64,000 nucleotides of DNA, from the NCBI GenBank assembly GCA_037355855.1, contig CM074760.1, forward strand, positions 7,432,501-7,496,500, given 5' to 3'. Positions 47,634 through 59,065 of this stretch are shown in pieces (the first letter of the stretch is position 1; the number at the start of each line of letters is the position of its first letter). The position numbers and the translations under genes were made by a program. The notes beneath the pieces are model-generated. The model ran no database searches and was not told the origin of the DNA. It saw nothing but the letters and a program-made list of their open reading frames with translations. The stretch is from Pseudo-nitzschia pungens. Its lineage: Eukaryota > Bacillariophyta > Bacillariophyceae > Bacillariales > Bacillariaceae.

Positions 47634-49034
47634 ATGACAGCCCCGGATATCCTCGTTCCGGAGTTTCACTCCCCGGCCCGCAAGTCTTCGTTGGTGGTTG
47701 CCGGTTTCAATCTCACAGCATCAATCATGGGTGGTGGTATTTTGAGCATCCCATTTGCCTTTTATAAAACGGGCGTTTTGCTGGGCCCTGTGCTCATGTT
47801 GGTTGCTGCCATCATTACAGAGCGTTCCATGTATCTGCTTTGCCTCTGCTCGAGATTGACGGGAGCGAAAACTTATGGGGAAGTCGGCGAAGCCGCATTT
47901 GGAAAGAAGATGGAGTACTTCATTGCATCCATTCTTTGCATCTTTTTGCTCTTTGCCATAATCGGTTACATGGTCCTTGCCAAAGATATATGGACGTCGG
48001 TTCTAAAAGTTATTGGACGCATGGAGAGAGATCCGAACGATGAGTTGGTGCTGGGAGTAACCATAATCCTTATCGTCCCGTTCTTGGTTCAAAAGTCGCT
48101 TCATGCCCTGCGATTCAACTGTTACGTCGGCTTCATTTCGGTTTCGACCCTTTGCATGGCTCTGGTTCGTCGTGCTTGGGAAGCCGCGGAGTGGCCGGAC
48201 GTTTTGTGGTGGTCCACGAACTCGGAAGATATTTTGATAGCCTTCCCCATCATCAGTTTGTCTTTCCTGGGTATTTTCAACGTCCTTCCGATTCAAAACG
48301 CTCTTGTGAAGCCGTCCCGCTTCCGTATCTTATTGGTTATGGACGGAGCAATATCAGCCATCTTGCTGATTTCGCTAGTTTTTGGCTGGGCGGGTTATTT
48401 GTTTGCCGGTTCGAAGACGGAAGGAAATATATTACGAAATTGTGACACTGCGAACGATATTTTCTTGCTACTAGGCCAGCTAGGATGCGGCATCATGGTT
48501 GTATTGGCCATGCCCATGATGATGTTGCCGTGTCGATCATGTCTTTTGGAAGTCTTGGATGTGCTGGTAAATGGTCCGCACGTTACACCTGTCGAGATCG
48601 AAGAGGCCGAAAGGCTTCCCTTGACAAAGGGCGATTCAGACTCACACCACAACAACTACGATTCGACCGAAACTGTGCGAAATCAACAAGAACCCAGGGA
48701 AGAAACAATATCCTTGAATCAATATCGGCGTCGCAAGGTTGACATCATGAACAGTGCCTTCATTCATTATGCATCTACATTTTTGATATTCGCAACATGT
48801 TACGTGGTTGCCATTCGAGTACCTGGCGTCGCTGTTGTATGGTCGATTCTTGGTTGCTCGCTGGGTTACCTCATAGCCTTTATTCTTCCGTGCGTGTGTT
48901 ACTTGAAAATACAAAAGCGATATCCGGCGCACTCGTTGGAAAGCAAAGCATGGGTGTGGTTTTCATGGATTCTGCTTGTGTTGTCGATCGTTGCCACGGT
49001 TGTTTGTACAACGGAGACGCTAAAAGGATTATGA
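47634..49034 (+). CDS. Amino-acid transporter of the AAAP/SLC38 family
   Basis: Single exon of 466 residues; ATG 47634 (MTAPDILVPEF) in context AACATGAC. The first membrane segment carries FNLTASIMGGGILSIPFAFY, the unwound-helix signature of SLC38/SLC36-like transporters. About 11 hydrophobic segments follow, including AIIGYMVLAKDIW, LGVTIILIVPFLV and the FPIISLSFLGIFNVLPIQN region with conserved small and polar residues. A hydrophilic loop rich in Glu/Asp/Asn (about residues 325-375) separates the last three segments. Proton- or sodium-coupled neutral amino-acid transport is the family role; substrate and membrane (plasma or vacuolar) are not readable. Confidence 0.92.
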   Translation: MTAPDILVPEFHSPARKSSLVVAGFNLTASIMGGGILSIPFAFYKTGVLLGPVLMLVAAIITERSMYLLCLCSRLTGAKTYGEVGEAAFGKKMEYFIASILCIFLLFAIIGYMVLAKDIWTSVLKVIGRMERDPNDELVLGVTIILIVPFLVQKSLHALRFNCYVGFISVSTLCMALVRRAWEAAEWPDVLWWSTNSEDILIAFPIISLSFLGIFNVLPIQNALVKPSRFRILLVMDGAISAILLISLVFGWAGYLFAGSKTEGNILRNCDTANDIFLLLGQLGCGIMVVLAMPMMMLPCRSCLLEVLDVLVNGPHVTPVEIEEAERLPLTKGDSDSHHNNYDSTETVRNQQEPREETISLNQYRRRKVDIMNSAFIHYASTFLIFATCYVVAIRVPGVAVVWSILGCSLGYLIAFILPCVCYLKIQKRYPAHSLESKAWVWFSWILLVLSIVATVVCTTETLKGL

Positions 49035-50624
49035 CGGCCCTCTCACTCATTCAATTTCTTCAAGCTACGGTTGTCCCCACTCGAAAAAATAAGGTTATAA
49101 TACTACTAGTAGCAATGCAAATTATCTTTCAACCAGGTTTGGATTATCATTTCTTCTTCTCTTTTTGGCTTCGTTGTCTCGGGCTCGAGGTTTTAGTCGC
49201 TGTATATCCCTTCTTCCCAGTATCACGATGGACAGAACAAGAAGTAGTGATGGAAGAAGTCCTACTATCATTCGTTGTGACGGCGTTTGGGCTGTGGTGA
49301 GAAAGAATCGTTCCGCAGTTACTAACAATCCGGATCGCGACGCTCCATCGCGGCAACAAACAACGTTGCCAGATGTCCCGGATAATACCAAAGCCATTCA
49401 TGATGCATTTACCCAATTTGGCAACGCTCCTATTTTTCCTTTTTGACAAACTCTATCACCTCCAAGAGGACGAAGCACCGAATCGCCGAGTCCCTTATCA
49501 CGATTGTTAGACGAAATTGGGCATTGACCTATTATTCCAGAACAAATTACTACTTGAAGGCGGCTTCCAATGATGATGTACTATATACTAATACTTTGCA
49601 GCAACGACAACTCGAAAATGTGACTACAACGTTCAACAACTTCTTTCGCAACACAAGAAGGCTCGTCCTAAAACGAGGAAAAACGAATTGATTACCGTAG
49701 AACATTATTGTTCCTCGACTACCTGTCCCCTCCAAAACTTGCCAAATTGGTCTTTGGTATTGGTGGTGTCCATTTGCCCCTGCTACTAAGCCATTCCAAC
49801 ACCCAGTGCATGCTGGAGCATGTCCCCGAATTCAAGTTTTTCTGTGGTCTCATCATGTCACCATCATTTCGTCCTCATTATGACACAAGATACGAGGGAG
49901 GATAGGCAACCACCAACAGAGGACACTAGCCCCGCTCCAGGAGGGGTATATTGCCAATGCAGTTGGCGCCATCTTTACGACACATCATACCAAACCAAGA
50001 AACACTAAGAACCATAGTAGAAGCTACTAGTAGTAGTAGTAGCAGTACTAGCTACCAGCACTACTTTTTCTTGCTTCGTGGTCTTTTACTACTAGTACTA
50101 CTAGAATCATCTTGGTGTTCTGTGTCTCTAGACCTCTTCAGTAATCTGCCTTCAACGCGATAGAGTGGTCTATCTTCAAAGCAATCAATCTTGAAACTTT
50201 GATTTGCGATCATACTGTCTGGAAAGAATGCTCTATTATCTTTCATTGTAGCTAGTGCGAGGAGTTGCACCCATCCACATTCCCTTTTCACTACCCAGAC
50301 AGCATCATATTGAAAGCTATTTTAGTCTTCACTAGTAGGAGTTAATTTCCCCTGTTCCACAAGCGTTATTATTCGATGCCCCCAAAGTTTTAGAAGATCC
50401 TCGAAGCAAACCGAACAAGCGAGCTCATTGCGGATTGACATTGCAACGATGGCAAATGAAAAAAAAATCGGTGCATTGACTTCGACACTAAACGTTCGAT
50501 CCAACACGACCAGTCAAGATAGCCATCGAAACGAAGATACGCTGTCATCCAATATACTCTCTAGGAAAAGTTTTCAATAACACAGTGTCGATTCCAACCT
50601 CGTCAATAATATAGAATACAAACC
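49035..50624. other. Spacer between permease and proteasome genes
   Basis: About 1.6 kb between two plus-strand genes. Contains CTA/TAG palindromic tracts (50023-50105). Several open frames of 60-170 codons have no domain and no coding-like composition. No gene supported. Confidence 0.55.
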
Positions 50625-51523
50625 ATGAGTCGCGATTCGTAAGTAAGCCTTAGTACACAAACGCAAAGGCCCTCCTTTGGTCTATCGGTCCGAGCCGTCG
50701 CTGGTCAAAGGCTACAGCACAGCATTTCGAATCAATCAAACCATTCGCCGTCTCTCACGTTTCGTCACCCACATCCAACGTTCGAAATGCGGTCTACAGG
50801 AATTATGACCACCACATTTCCATCTTTTCTCCACAAGGTCGTTTGTACCAAATGGAGTATTGCTTCAAAGCCGCCAACTCTGGATTGACGGGTGTTGCCA
50901 TTCGGGGAAAGGATAGCGTTTGCGTTGTGACCCAGAAAAAGGTCCCGGATCGATTGATGGAACCCTCTAGCGTAACACACCTGTTCAAAATCACACAAAA
51001 AGTCGGATGCTGCGTCACGGGACCCATGGCCGACTCCAAGTCGATGGTGCAGCGAGCGCGGTACGAGGCCGGCAAGTGGGCGTTCGACAACGGATATCCG
51101 ATGCCCGTTTCGGTTCTCTCGCGGAGAATGGCCGATCTGGCCCAGGTCAACACCCAGGCGGCTTCGTCTCGTCCGCTGGCGTGCATCGGGCTCTTTGTGG
51201 GAGTCGACGACGAAAAGGGTCCCCAGGTCTTCAAGGTGGACTGCGCCGGACACTACTTGCCGTTTTTTGCCGCGGCGTCCGGGCCGAAAGAGCAGGAGGC
51301 CATGAACTTTTTGGAAAAGCGAGTGAAAGAAATGAAAGAATTCGATAAAAACCAAGTGATCCGAACGGCCATCACTTGTCTCGGACACGTATTGGGGAGC
51401 GACTTTAAAGGAACAGAGATCGAGGTCGGAAGCATTCAGGGAGCGAGTGGAAGGTTCGAGGTTTTGACCGAGGACGAAATCGAAGAGCACCTGAATGCTA
51501 TTGCAGATGACGCGGATGCGTAA
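50625..51523 (+). CDS. PSMA6: 20S proteasome alpha subunit, PSMA6 (alpha1) type
   Basis: Exon 1 is only 14 nt (50625-50638, MSRDS), intron 50639-50799 (161 bp, GTAAGT donor), exon 2 50800-51523; 245 residues. The alpha-subunit N-terminal signature reads YDHHISIFSPQGRLYQMEYC followed by FKAANSG. Features of the alpha1/PSMA6 class include VTQKKVPDRLM, THLFKIT and VQRARYEAGKW. The catalytic Thr is absent, as expected for an alpha subunit. It forms the outer, gate-bearing ring of the 20S core in nucleus and cytosol. The tiny first exon is easily missed by automated prediction. No frame problems. Confidence 0.96.
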
Positions 51524-52398
51524 ACGAATAACTGTTGTAATAATGCAAACGTACTTTTTTTGAAATCACGGAGCAGTATTGTTCTGTCAACATCTATCAA
51601 TTGAGGGTGCAACCAATTTCATTGTACAACCAAGATGCTATGAAAAGGGATCTAAAATAGTGGGCTTTCGTGTCCTTTGAGCGCGCTCAGTCAATTGTTG
51701 TGCAGAGTGTGGAGGTCCCAGATGGATTTTTGCCTTGGTTCTATTTCTGATTCGTTCGACAAAGGACGCTGACGAAGGGCTCTTCCACAGTTTCGGGGAG
51801 TCGTGACACAAGAGTTACATTCTCTAGCTAAACAGTAAGCAGAACTAATAGCAAATTGCGATCAAGCGGTCGAGTGTTTGTATGTAGACCGCAGATACAT
51901 GGAATCGCTACCATTTGTTTGCGAGAATCGACAACCCAGCACGCAAACGCTTCGAGGATCTGTTGTCGAGATATCGGGTATGATTCTTAGGGCGATGCTC
52001 GAATTACGATCCGTATTCTGGGGCGAGTATTTCATATTCTATTTTTACGTGAGTGTGTTCTTCCAAAAATGAAACTTAGTTCTCCATGCCGTCGATCGTG
52101 AGTCGAGCCCAAAGGGTATTGTTGGCTGGCCGTCGAGACATTCGGTTCATCTCGTCGGGGCTAGCTTATGATCGCGTTGGTTTCACGGACGTTGGCTGCT
52201 CTCAATGATTGAGTCGTACGATACTTATCTAATAATATGCACATGAAATATCAGTAGCCGAGACAGATATTAGTACCGGTTCCTTCCCGCAACAAGAGTT
52301 TTCCACATTGAATCCCCGACAGCTGTGCATCGCATCCCCAAAACGAAGCCTTCTGTCTGGTTTTCGCATCCGAAATAAATTCACTCCACCGGTCTATC
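51524..52398. other. Convergent spacer
   Basis: About 875 bp between the proteasome gene and the small membrane protein gene. No repeats of note and no gene recognised. Confidence 0.5.
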
Positions 52399-52707
52399 CT
52401 AGCTGAACTGGGCTTGCTCCACGCTGGGCGGAAGTTCTAGATTGGACATGTTGTCAAACATCAGGTCCGGCCCTCCGATGCCACTCGTCGGTACGGCGTC
52501 GTACTCGTGGCCGAAACTTCTCCTGGTGGCGAGCCGGGGAGTGTTTTTGGACTCACCGGTCAGGGCGTCGTACACCAGATAGATCACCGACAGTATAAAC
52601 ACAGCCAAAAACGTTTTGGCGGCCCCGAATGCGTTGTTTGTGGCCTGCTCGTAGTCCTCAATCCCTCCGATGTAAAAGGGTTCGTATGTCAACATCGTCC
52701 AAACCAT
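52399..52707 (-). CDS. Small single-span membrane protein, unknown
   Basis: 102 residues from ATG 52707 (MVWTMLTYEPFYIGG). One clear transmembrane segment (TFLAVFILSVIYLVYDALTG) is followed by a polar tail with PPSVEQAQFS at the end. The frame is open further upstream only because of a GCGAT repeat in the 5' leader, which would add a HRIASHRIA peptide; I exclude that. Not recognised by family. Composition and length fit a small organelle or ER protein, but function is unknown. A start at the next ATG (MLTYEPF) is also possible. Confidence 0.55.
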   Translation of the reverse strand: MVWTMLTYEPFYIGGIEDYEQATNNAFGAAKTFLAVFILSVIYLVYDALTGESKNTPRLATRRSFGHEYDAVPTSGIGGPDLMFDNMSNLELPPSVEQAQFS

Positions 52708-53724
52708 GCTCTGTCGTCGGCAATTCCATGCGATGCGATGCGATGCGATGCGATGCGATGCGATTCGATGCACGAAAACAAACCAAGGCGTCGAAAAGAA
52801 CCGTTAGAATCGATCGCCATCAAATAGTAAACCGATTCATCGTCGTCGAAAGGCATCCGATGCCACCAATCACGACAGAAATCGAACAACGCACCATAAA
52901 TATCAGGCCAACCACTGAATAGCGGGCGCAGAAGTTCGATGCATCTCTTAAATCAGCCATTTCTCTCTCGGAATCCTCCTGTTATATTTTCTTCGGATTA
53001 GCGTCCTTTCGTTGGTTGTGATTGTGAGCGATCGTGCTGTGTGTTCAATCAGCAAAAGGCCTTTGTTGGTGTTGGATTCTGCCTAATTCTAATCATGGAT
53101 TGAGAGTTTGGAGCTTCCCAGAACGTGCGATGACCTCAACGCTTTACAGGATTGATTCTTGTTCTGTTCGGAGGTACGAGTAGTGCGTTTGTGTAAGTGA
53201 CGGAGTCGAGTGAGTCGAATGAGTCTAATGGGTCGTAAGTTCGGCCGGAATTGTGACTCAAAATTTTGGGGAGACATCAGAGTAAATTAAAAGGGGAAGT
53301 AGAATTTAAGGGGGAAATAAAAATACCTCAAGGTATGCACTTTCCATTTTTTGACGTGAGGCAGAGAGAGAAAGCCAAAGAATGCTTCTTGTGCTTCTCA
53401 TGGTTCTTTCTACCCTACATTTTCATTGGCTCACACCAGCGGAACGCTTTCTGTCCCTTGAATCTCAAGCGCATCAAACATCATCACGTCCATAATAACA
53501 ATAAATACATTAGGGATTCTACGACAGCTGCGCGAAAACACCGTACCAGATACGTAAGTTTCCCTAATCGCTCTTTTCGAAGTTGTCGGCGTCGAAACCC
53601 ATCATACCTGGTATTTTAAGCAATCCTCTTTGATCACAATCTTTTTTGAGTCGGTCAATTGGTTTTGTGTTCGTTCGAAACCCCGCGACACATCATAATT
53701 CTACCGTATCACATCTTTTCTACC
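52708..53724. other. Divergent spacer
   Basis: About 1 kb between the small membrane protein and the DAHP synthase gene. It includes the (GCGAT)n tract. A 117-codon open frame at 53266-53619 has no domain and is not annotated. Confidence 0.55.
52730..52770. repeat. (GCGAT)n pentanucleotide run in a 5' leader
   Basis: About seven GCGAT units ending GCGATTCGATG, starting 23 bp upstream of ATG 52707. It is nearly the same as the run at 33256-33286. Confidence 0.93.
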
Positions 53725-55623
53725 ATGAAATTCTCTATCGCTACCGCGCTTTTGTGCCTTGGAATCCACTCCACGGAGGGATTTGCTCCCCAAGCATTGA
53801 CAAGGTGTGTTTCAGTTTGTTCCGTGGGAAAGTGTGACAGGACTTGTCGTATCGTTTCGATGGTTGATTGGTGGACGGGCTCTTCCGATGCGATTGCGAC
53901 AGACGAGTCGGAAAATGATTCCAAATGAACCAGGATCGGACCTTTTTTTCTTGACCCTGTCTCACCCACATTTTGCAATGATTGATTTCGACGGGGATTG
54001 GACAATGAAAAATGAATGGATTGACATTATTTTATTTAAATTCACCTGACAAACCGTGACAGAAAAGGAGTATCGCTGAACGTCGCAACCGAGACCAGCG
54101 AAGACGAGGCATGGTCCCCTGCTTCCTGGAAGAGCAAAACCGTCTCGCAATCTCCCAAATACGAAGACGAAGACGAATACAACGAGACGATCAAACAGCT
54201 CGAACGATGCTCTCCCCTGGTCTTTGCCGGGGAGGTCCGAACGCTGCACGAGCAATTGGCGCGTGCCTGCAGCGGGCAGGGATTTTTGTTGATGGGCGGG
54301 GATTGCGCCGAGGCCTTTAACGAATTCAACGTGGACCACATCCGCGATTCCTTCCGCGTCATGCTCCAGATGGCCCTGGTATTGACCTTTGGATCCGCCA
54401 TGCCCATCATCAAGGTCGGCCGCATGGCGGGACAATTCGCCAAGCCCCGTTCGGAACCCGATGAAACGCGAGACGGAGTCACCCTGCCTTCCTACCGCGG
54501 AGACATTATCAACAACGAAGACTTCACACCGGAAGCCCGCCGACACAAGCCCGGCAACATGATCGACGCGTACCACCAGAGTGCGCAAACGCTGAATATT
54601 TTGCGAGCCTTTTCGACCGGTGGATACGCCGATATTTCGCGTCTCCACGCGTGGAACTTGGATTTTGTCGAGCAAACCGATGAGGGCAGCAGGTGCGTGT
54701 CGTGTGGATGATGCGATCGAAATCAAAGCGGTGGACTGGTGTCCAACACCGTGCGTGCACGCATTCTCGGCATCTGACACGAACCGCATTTCGTTTTTTC
54801 TCCGATCCTTTTGTTGCGCGTGCGTTTTGTTTTTCTCGACAATGCTTCCAGATACCGCACCTTCGCCACCAAGGTCGACGAGTCCCTTCGTTTCATGAAG
54901 GCCATTGGCGTCGACACTTCCTCCCCGGCCTTTACCAAAACCGACTTTTTCACCGCCCACGAGTGCTTGCTCCTCCCCTACGAGCAGAGCCTGACCCGCA
55001 AGGATTCCACCACCGGCCGCTGGTACGATTGCTCCGCCCACATGTTGTGGGTCGGCGAACGAACCCGACAACTCGATGGCGCCCACCTGGAATTCTGCCG
55101 CGGCGTCAACAACCCCCTCGGCGTGAAGATCTCCGACAAGTGCACGCCCGAGGAATTGCTGTCGATCATCGACACGATGAACCCCGACAACATTCCCGGC
55201 CGATTGACCATTGTGGTCCGCATGGGTGCCGAGAAGCTGCGAAAGAACCTCCCCGGTCTCATCCGCGCCGTCCAGCGCGAGGGCAAGTCGGTCCTGTGGA
55301 TTTCCGATCCCGTGCACGGAAACACCTACAAGACGGAGAACGGCTACAAGACGCGCGACTTTGAAAAGATCCGGGACGAGCTCCGCGCCTTTTTCGACGT
55401 CCACGACGAGATGGGATCCCATCCCGGCGGCGTGCACCTCGAGATGACCGGGGAGGACGTTACCGAGTGCGTCGGAGGACTGAGCTCCGTGACGGAAGCC
55501 TCTCTCAGCGAACGCTACAACACCTACTGCGATCCCCGATTGAACGGAGCGCAGGCCCTGGAATTGGCCTTTTTGATCGCGGAACGAATGCGATCGAGAA
55601 GTGGCCTCCCTCCTATTGAATAA
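53725..55623 (+). CDS. Plastid type II DAHP synthase (3-deoxy-7-phosphoheptulonate synthase)
   Basis: First enzyme of the shikimate pathway: condenses phosphoenolpyruvate and erythrose 4-phosphate. Exons 53725-53804, 54063-54692 and 54852-55623; introns of 258 and 159 bp are GT-AG and both phase 2; 493 residues. Exon 1 encodes a signal peptide ([19 protein letters not shown]) followed by FAPQALTR, the diatom plastid-import motif. The core begins at WSPASWKSK, as in plant-type (class II) enzymes, and contains [52 protein letters not shown] and ISDPVHGNT. These include the metal Cys (GGDCAE) and metal-site acids and His of the family. In intron 1, a short alternative reading to 53928 exists but breaks the protein. 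Confidence 0.95.
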
Positions 55624-56730
55624 GTCTGCTAGTAGAGTCCACTCTAATATTATATCACTTTATAATAGTGAGAAACGAAAAAGATGGGGGAGTCTCGTGG
55701 TGTGGGAAAGGAATTTGGAACGGTTGATCCATCCAAAACTCCATTGCCGTCACCATTATTTCATATATAAATATAATATATAAAAATTAATTCAACAATA
55801 TGATTGCATTTCATTACATATCCATTTTCCTCCACACGTAGTGTATCTATCTGCGAAGCAACAGGTTGCCACGCAAACCTTAGGAACGTGTACTAGTGCT
55901 TTCACCACTGCAGCAACGCTCAAGTCCTCGATTGACGGGAATCCATCCAACTTCCTCCGACCTCAGACCAATCCTAAGCTGCTATGGTTTGCGATTGGTG
56001 CACAACCAAATCCTAGTACCCGTGAAAGTAGTACAGTTCTTCCAACAACATCAACGAGCATCGACGGATGGATTCCCATCCGCGACTTCTGAAAAATCAA
56101 TTATGTGTAGAGGGAATGCCCACAGTGCGGAATTCATTGTTGCTTCCGTTGCTTCCGTTGCTTCCGTTGCTTCTGTTGCTTCTGTTGCTTCTGTTGCTTC
56201 TGTTGCTTCTGTTGCTTCTGTTGCTTCTGTTGCTTCTATTCTTGGCTATGGCATTGGATCCATCTGCTTGTGACACAAAAATACTACCGGTAATAATCTT
56301 ACTACTACAAGCATCAATCAAGAAGTATGCATATGAAAGAATACTACCGTACTAGTAATATAATATTCACAATACCTTCCATACATTGCGTTGGGAGGTA
56401 CGTGTATGCACCGGACATCATTGTCATGTGGTGAGAAGTGACAAGCGACAAGCGACAAGCGACAATCGACAATTGACAATTGACAATTGACAAGCGATGA
56501 GTTCGAAGCTGCTTTGTGATTCATTGTGGATGGTTGCTGGTTTCTGGTTGCTGGTTGATTCTGTACTTGTAGTTGACGACTCTCATTTCTCTTCTCGCAC
56601 CCTGAAACATCGTCTCCGCTGCAGCTCTCATCCAGATACCGAATTGAGTGCACGCACGTGCAGTCGCATCGGTTGTCAAAGTTCCGCAAGTATCAAGTAT
56701 CAATAAGCAAAACCAATACAAAACGGAATC
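55624..56730. other. Spacer between DAHP synthase and GPALPP genes
   Basis: About 1.1 kb with a 9-bp minisatellite (56139-56237), CTACCGGTAAT at about 56284, and a short CGACAAGCGACAAT tract at 56440-56492. No gene supported. Confidence 0.6.
56139..56237. repeat. 9-bp minisatellite, 11 copies of GTTGCTTCY
   Basis: Three GTTGCTTCC units followed by eight GTTGCTTCT units, perfect apart from that single-base switch. The order suggests one variant spread by local duplication. It is non-coding as far as I can tell. Confidence 0.96.
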
Positions 56731-58873
56731 ATGGCAAAGGAGCACAACGGCAGTCGCAACGACAACGACAACGACGTTGTCTTTTCCGACACGTCCTCGA
56801 GTGTGAGCAGCGTCGATTACGATCAAGACAGAGACCGGCGTCGTCGCAACAAGAAGAGCAAGAGCCATCGTTCCCGTTCCCGTTCCAGATCCCGTGATCG
56901 TGATCGTGATCGTGATCGTCATCGCGATCGTCATCGTCATCGCGACGAAAGAGATGGCGACGATCGACGACGACACAAGAGCGACAAGAAGAAAACGAAG
57001 CGGCGCCACAAAAAGAGCCGCAAGGACCGAAAAAAAAGGGACCGGAAACGAAGAAAGCGCGACGATGACGAGAGTTCTTCGCAGGGACGGTGATAGCATT
57101 AGCGACAGCATTAGCGACAGCATCAACGACAGCATCAACGACAGCGACAGCGAGTACTCCCGCCACCGTCGCCACAAACGCAGCAAAAAGGAACGCAAGC
57201 GGAGACGGAAAGAAATCTCATCGGCGAAGAAGGCAAACGACGACGGCGACGAGAAGGACCGAAAGAAGTCCAAAAAAGAGGCACGGGGAGGAGAAGAAGA
57301 AGACGACGACGAAGACGACAGCAGCAAGAATCTCAGCGGGGCTAGCGGCAGAGCCCAAAGCATTGCCAGAGCCCTCCACGAGACTCTGATCGGCAAAACC
57401 GGGTTTGCCAGCGAATTGCCGCTGATTCTCATTCGATTGGCGGGAGGGACCACCTTCGATCTGAGCCAGGTCACCGATCCGACCATTTCCCGCGGGCTGC
57501 GATCCGTCTTCGAAGCCCTCGAGCCCTTTGGGGTGAAGCGGCAACCGGGCAGCGGGGCTTGGATGTTCGAGAATCCTCCCGGTGCGAGCCGGCGGGACGA
57601 GCTCGTCCTCCTGAGGGTGATCCGATCGCTCCTCGACGAGGTCGGCCTGACCATGGACGCTTTGGAACGCTACGAGCGCGAAGCGCAGCTTCGGTCCAAC
57701 GCGGACGGAGCGGCCGACGTCGTCAACGAAAACGAAAACGAAGACGAAAACGAAAACGATCCGTTGCCGCACGGAGGCCCGGATCCCGGGGAGCGACGCG
57801 CCGTCCGAGAATCGACCGCGAAACTCCTGGAGAAATTTCTCGCGAAGGACGCGACGCTGGGCGCCCAACTGGCGACGCTCTGCGCGACCATCGTCGGGGG
57901 AGAAAGCGTCTGCCTCGATGGCATTCCGGACGAGGAACTCAGGACGGCCCTGGAGACCTTGTTCGAAACGTGCGGTCTGGTCAAGTCCGAAATCGAGGAC
58001 GACGAAGACGATGACGATGACGAAGACGATGACGACGACAGCGATGACGACGATTCTCCCCTCATGGGGTACGGAATCCCGGACGACGGCGATGGCGATG
58101 GCGACGGCGATGGCGACGCCGCAGCGGTTCAGATGAAACTGGCGGTCGTCATGGCCGCGTGCCGAGAAGGACCGCCGAAACGAAAAGCGATCGGCCCCAT
58201 GCGGAGACCCACGACCGCGGCGGAGGAGAAGGCCGCCAACACCCTGTACGCTTCCAACGTCTCCCGACCAGAAGACGAAAACGAAAACGAAAACGAGGAC
58301 GACGACGACGAGGGCCCGATGCTTCCCGGCGAGGCCCGACCCGCCCGGGCGGGACCGGCGCTCTCGCTCGACGCGATCCGGGCCGGGGCCGAGCACCGGG
58401 AGCTCCTGCTAAAGGCCGCGGCCGCCGGGGTGGACCCGCCCGTCCGCAACGCCGGAGCGGGACGGCAGCGGGAGGAGTGGATGATCGTCCCGGGAGAGCA
58501 CGATTTCCTCGCCGGGATCAAGTCCGGACCCGCGATTCACAAGAGCCGGGGCTTTCGCAACCAAAAGTCGAGGGACTCTTCCGACGCTTCCTCCCCCGCG
58601 ATCCATCCGGCGGTGAAGGCCGAAATGGACGCGATACTGCGGGCCCACCAAACCGCCCGGGGACCGAGCCTGATGGACCTGCACCGGTCCAAGAAATCCA
58701 GGGAAAAAGAAGAGGCGGCACGGGCCGGCAACGGCAAGAAGAAGGAATGGAAGTGGAGCCGCGACAAGGATCTCGATGCCGGACGCCGGGTCGACAAGGA
58801 CGCCCTGGGAATGATCCTGGGAGGAGCCAAGGACGATCTCAAATCGAAATTCGCGGGGGGATTCAATCGATGA
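56731..58873 (+). CDS. GPALPP/DUF3752-type nuclear protein with RS-like N-terminus
   Basis: ATG 56731. The N-terminus is Arg/Ser/Asp-rich (RSRSRSRDRDRD, basic KKKTKRRHKK), as in splicing-associated factors. The central part has a helical domain (LPLILIRLAGGTTFDLSQV) and acidic tracts. GPMLPG resembles a GPALPP motif. The C-terminal region matches DUF3752: REEWMIVPGEHDFL, then KSRGFRNQKSRD, LMDLHRSKK and KWSRDKDLDAGR. The function of this family is poorly defined; a splicing or nuclear role is inferred. The first frame ends at TGA 57091-57093 (DDDESSSQGR stop) and coding resumes seamlessly in +1 as DSISDSISDS. Removing one base gives 713 residues. A Ser/Asp/Asn repeat (57093-57150) follows the break immediately. 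Confidence 0.78.
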
Positions 58874-59065
58874 GAATCATAATGATAATGAATGATTATA
58901 ATGATGACGATGATCATATATCATAGAATACTAACCATTACGAGACTGATTGCTCCAGTCACGAAGAAAGGCTGCTGTTGGTTTGCTATTACTTCTATTC
59001 ATTATTGGGACTGAAATAATCGTCGTCGTCGTCGTCGTCTTCGTCGTCGTTGTCGTCTTTTGTCC

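Noticed and set aside
53805..53928. Alternative first-exon extension of DAHP synthase ([17 protein letters not shown])
   Set aside because: It ends in a stop, while the 53805-54062 splice gives a continuous plastid-targeted enzyme of normal length. A minor isoform cannot be excluded.
57218..58396. 392-codon antisense frame in the GPALPP gene
   Set aside because: Composition is mirrored acidic repeats (VFVFVFVF). The sense strand carries the DUF3752 motifs.
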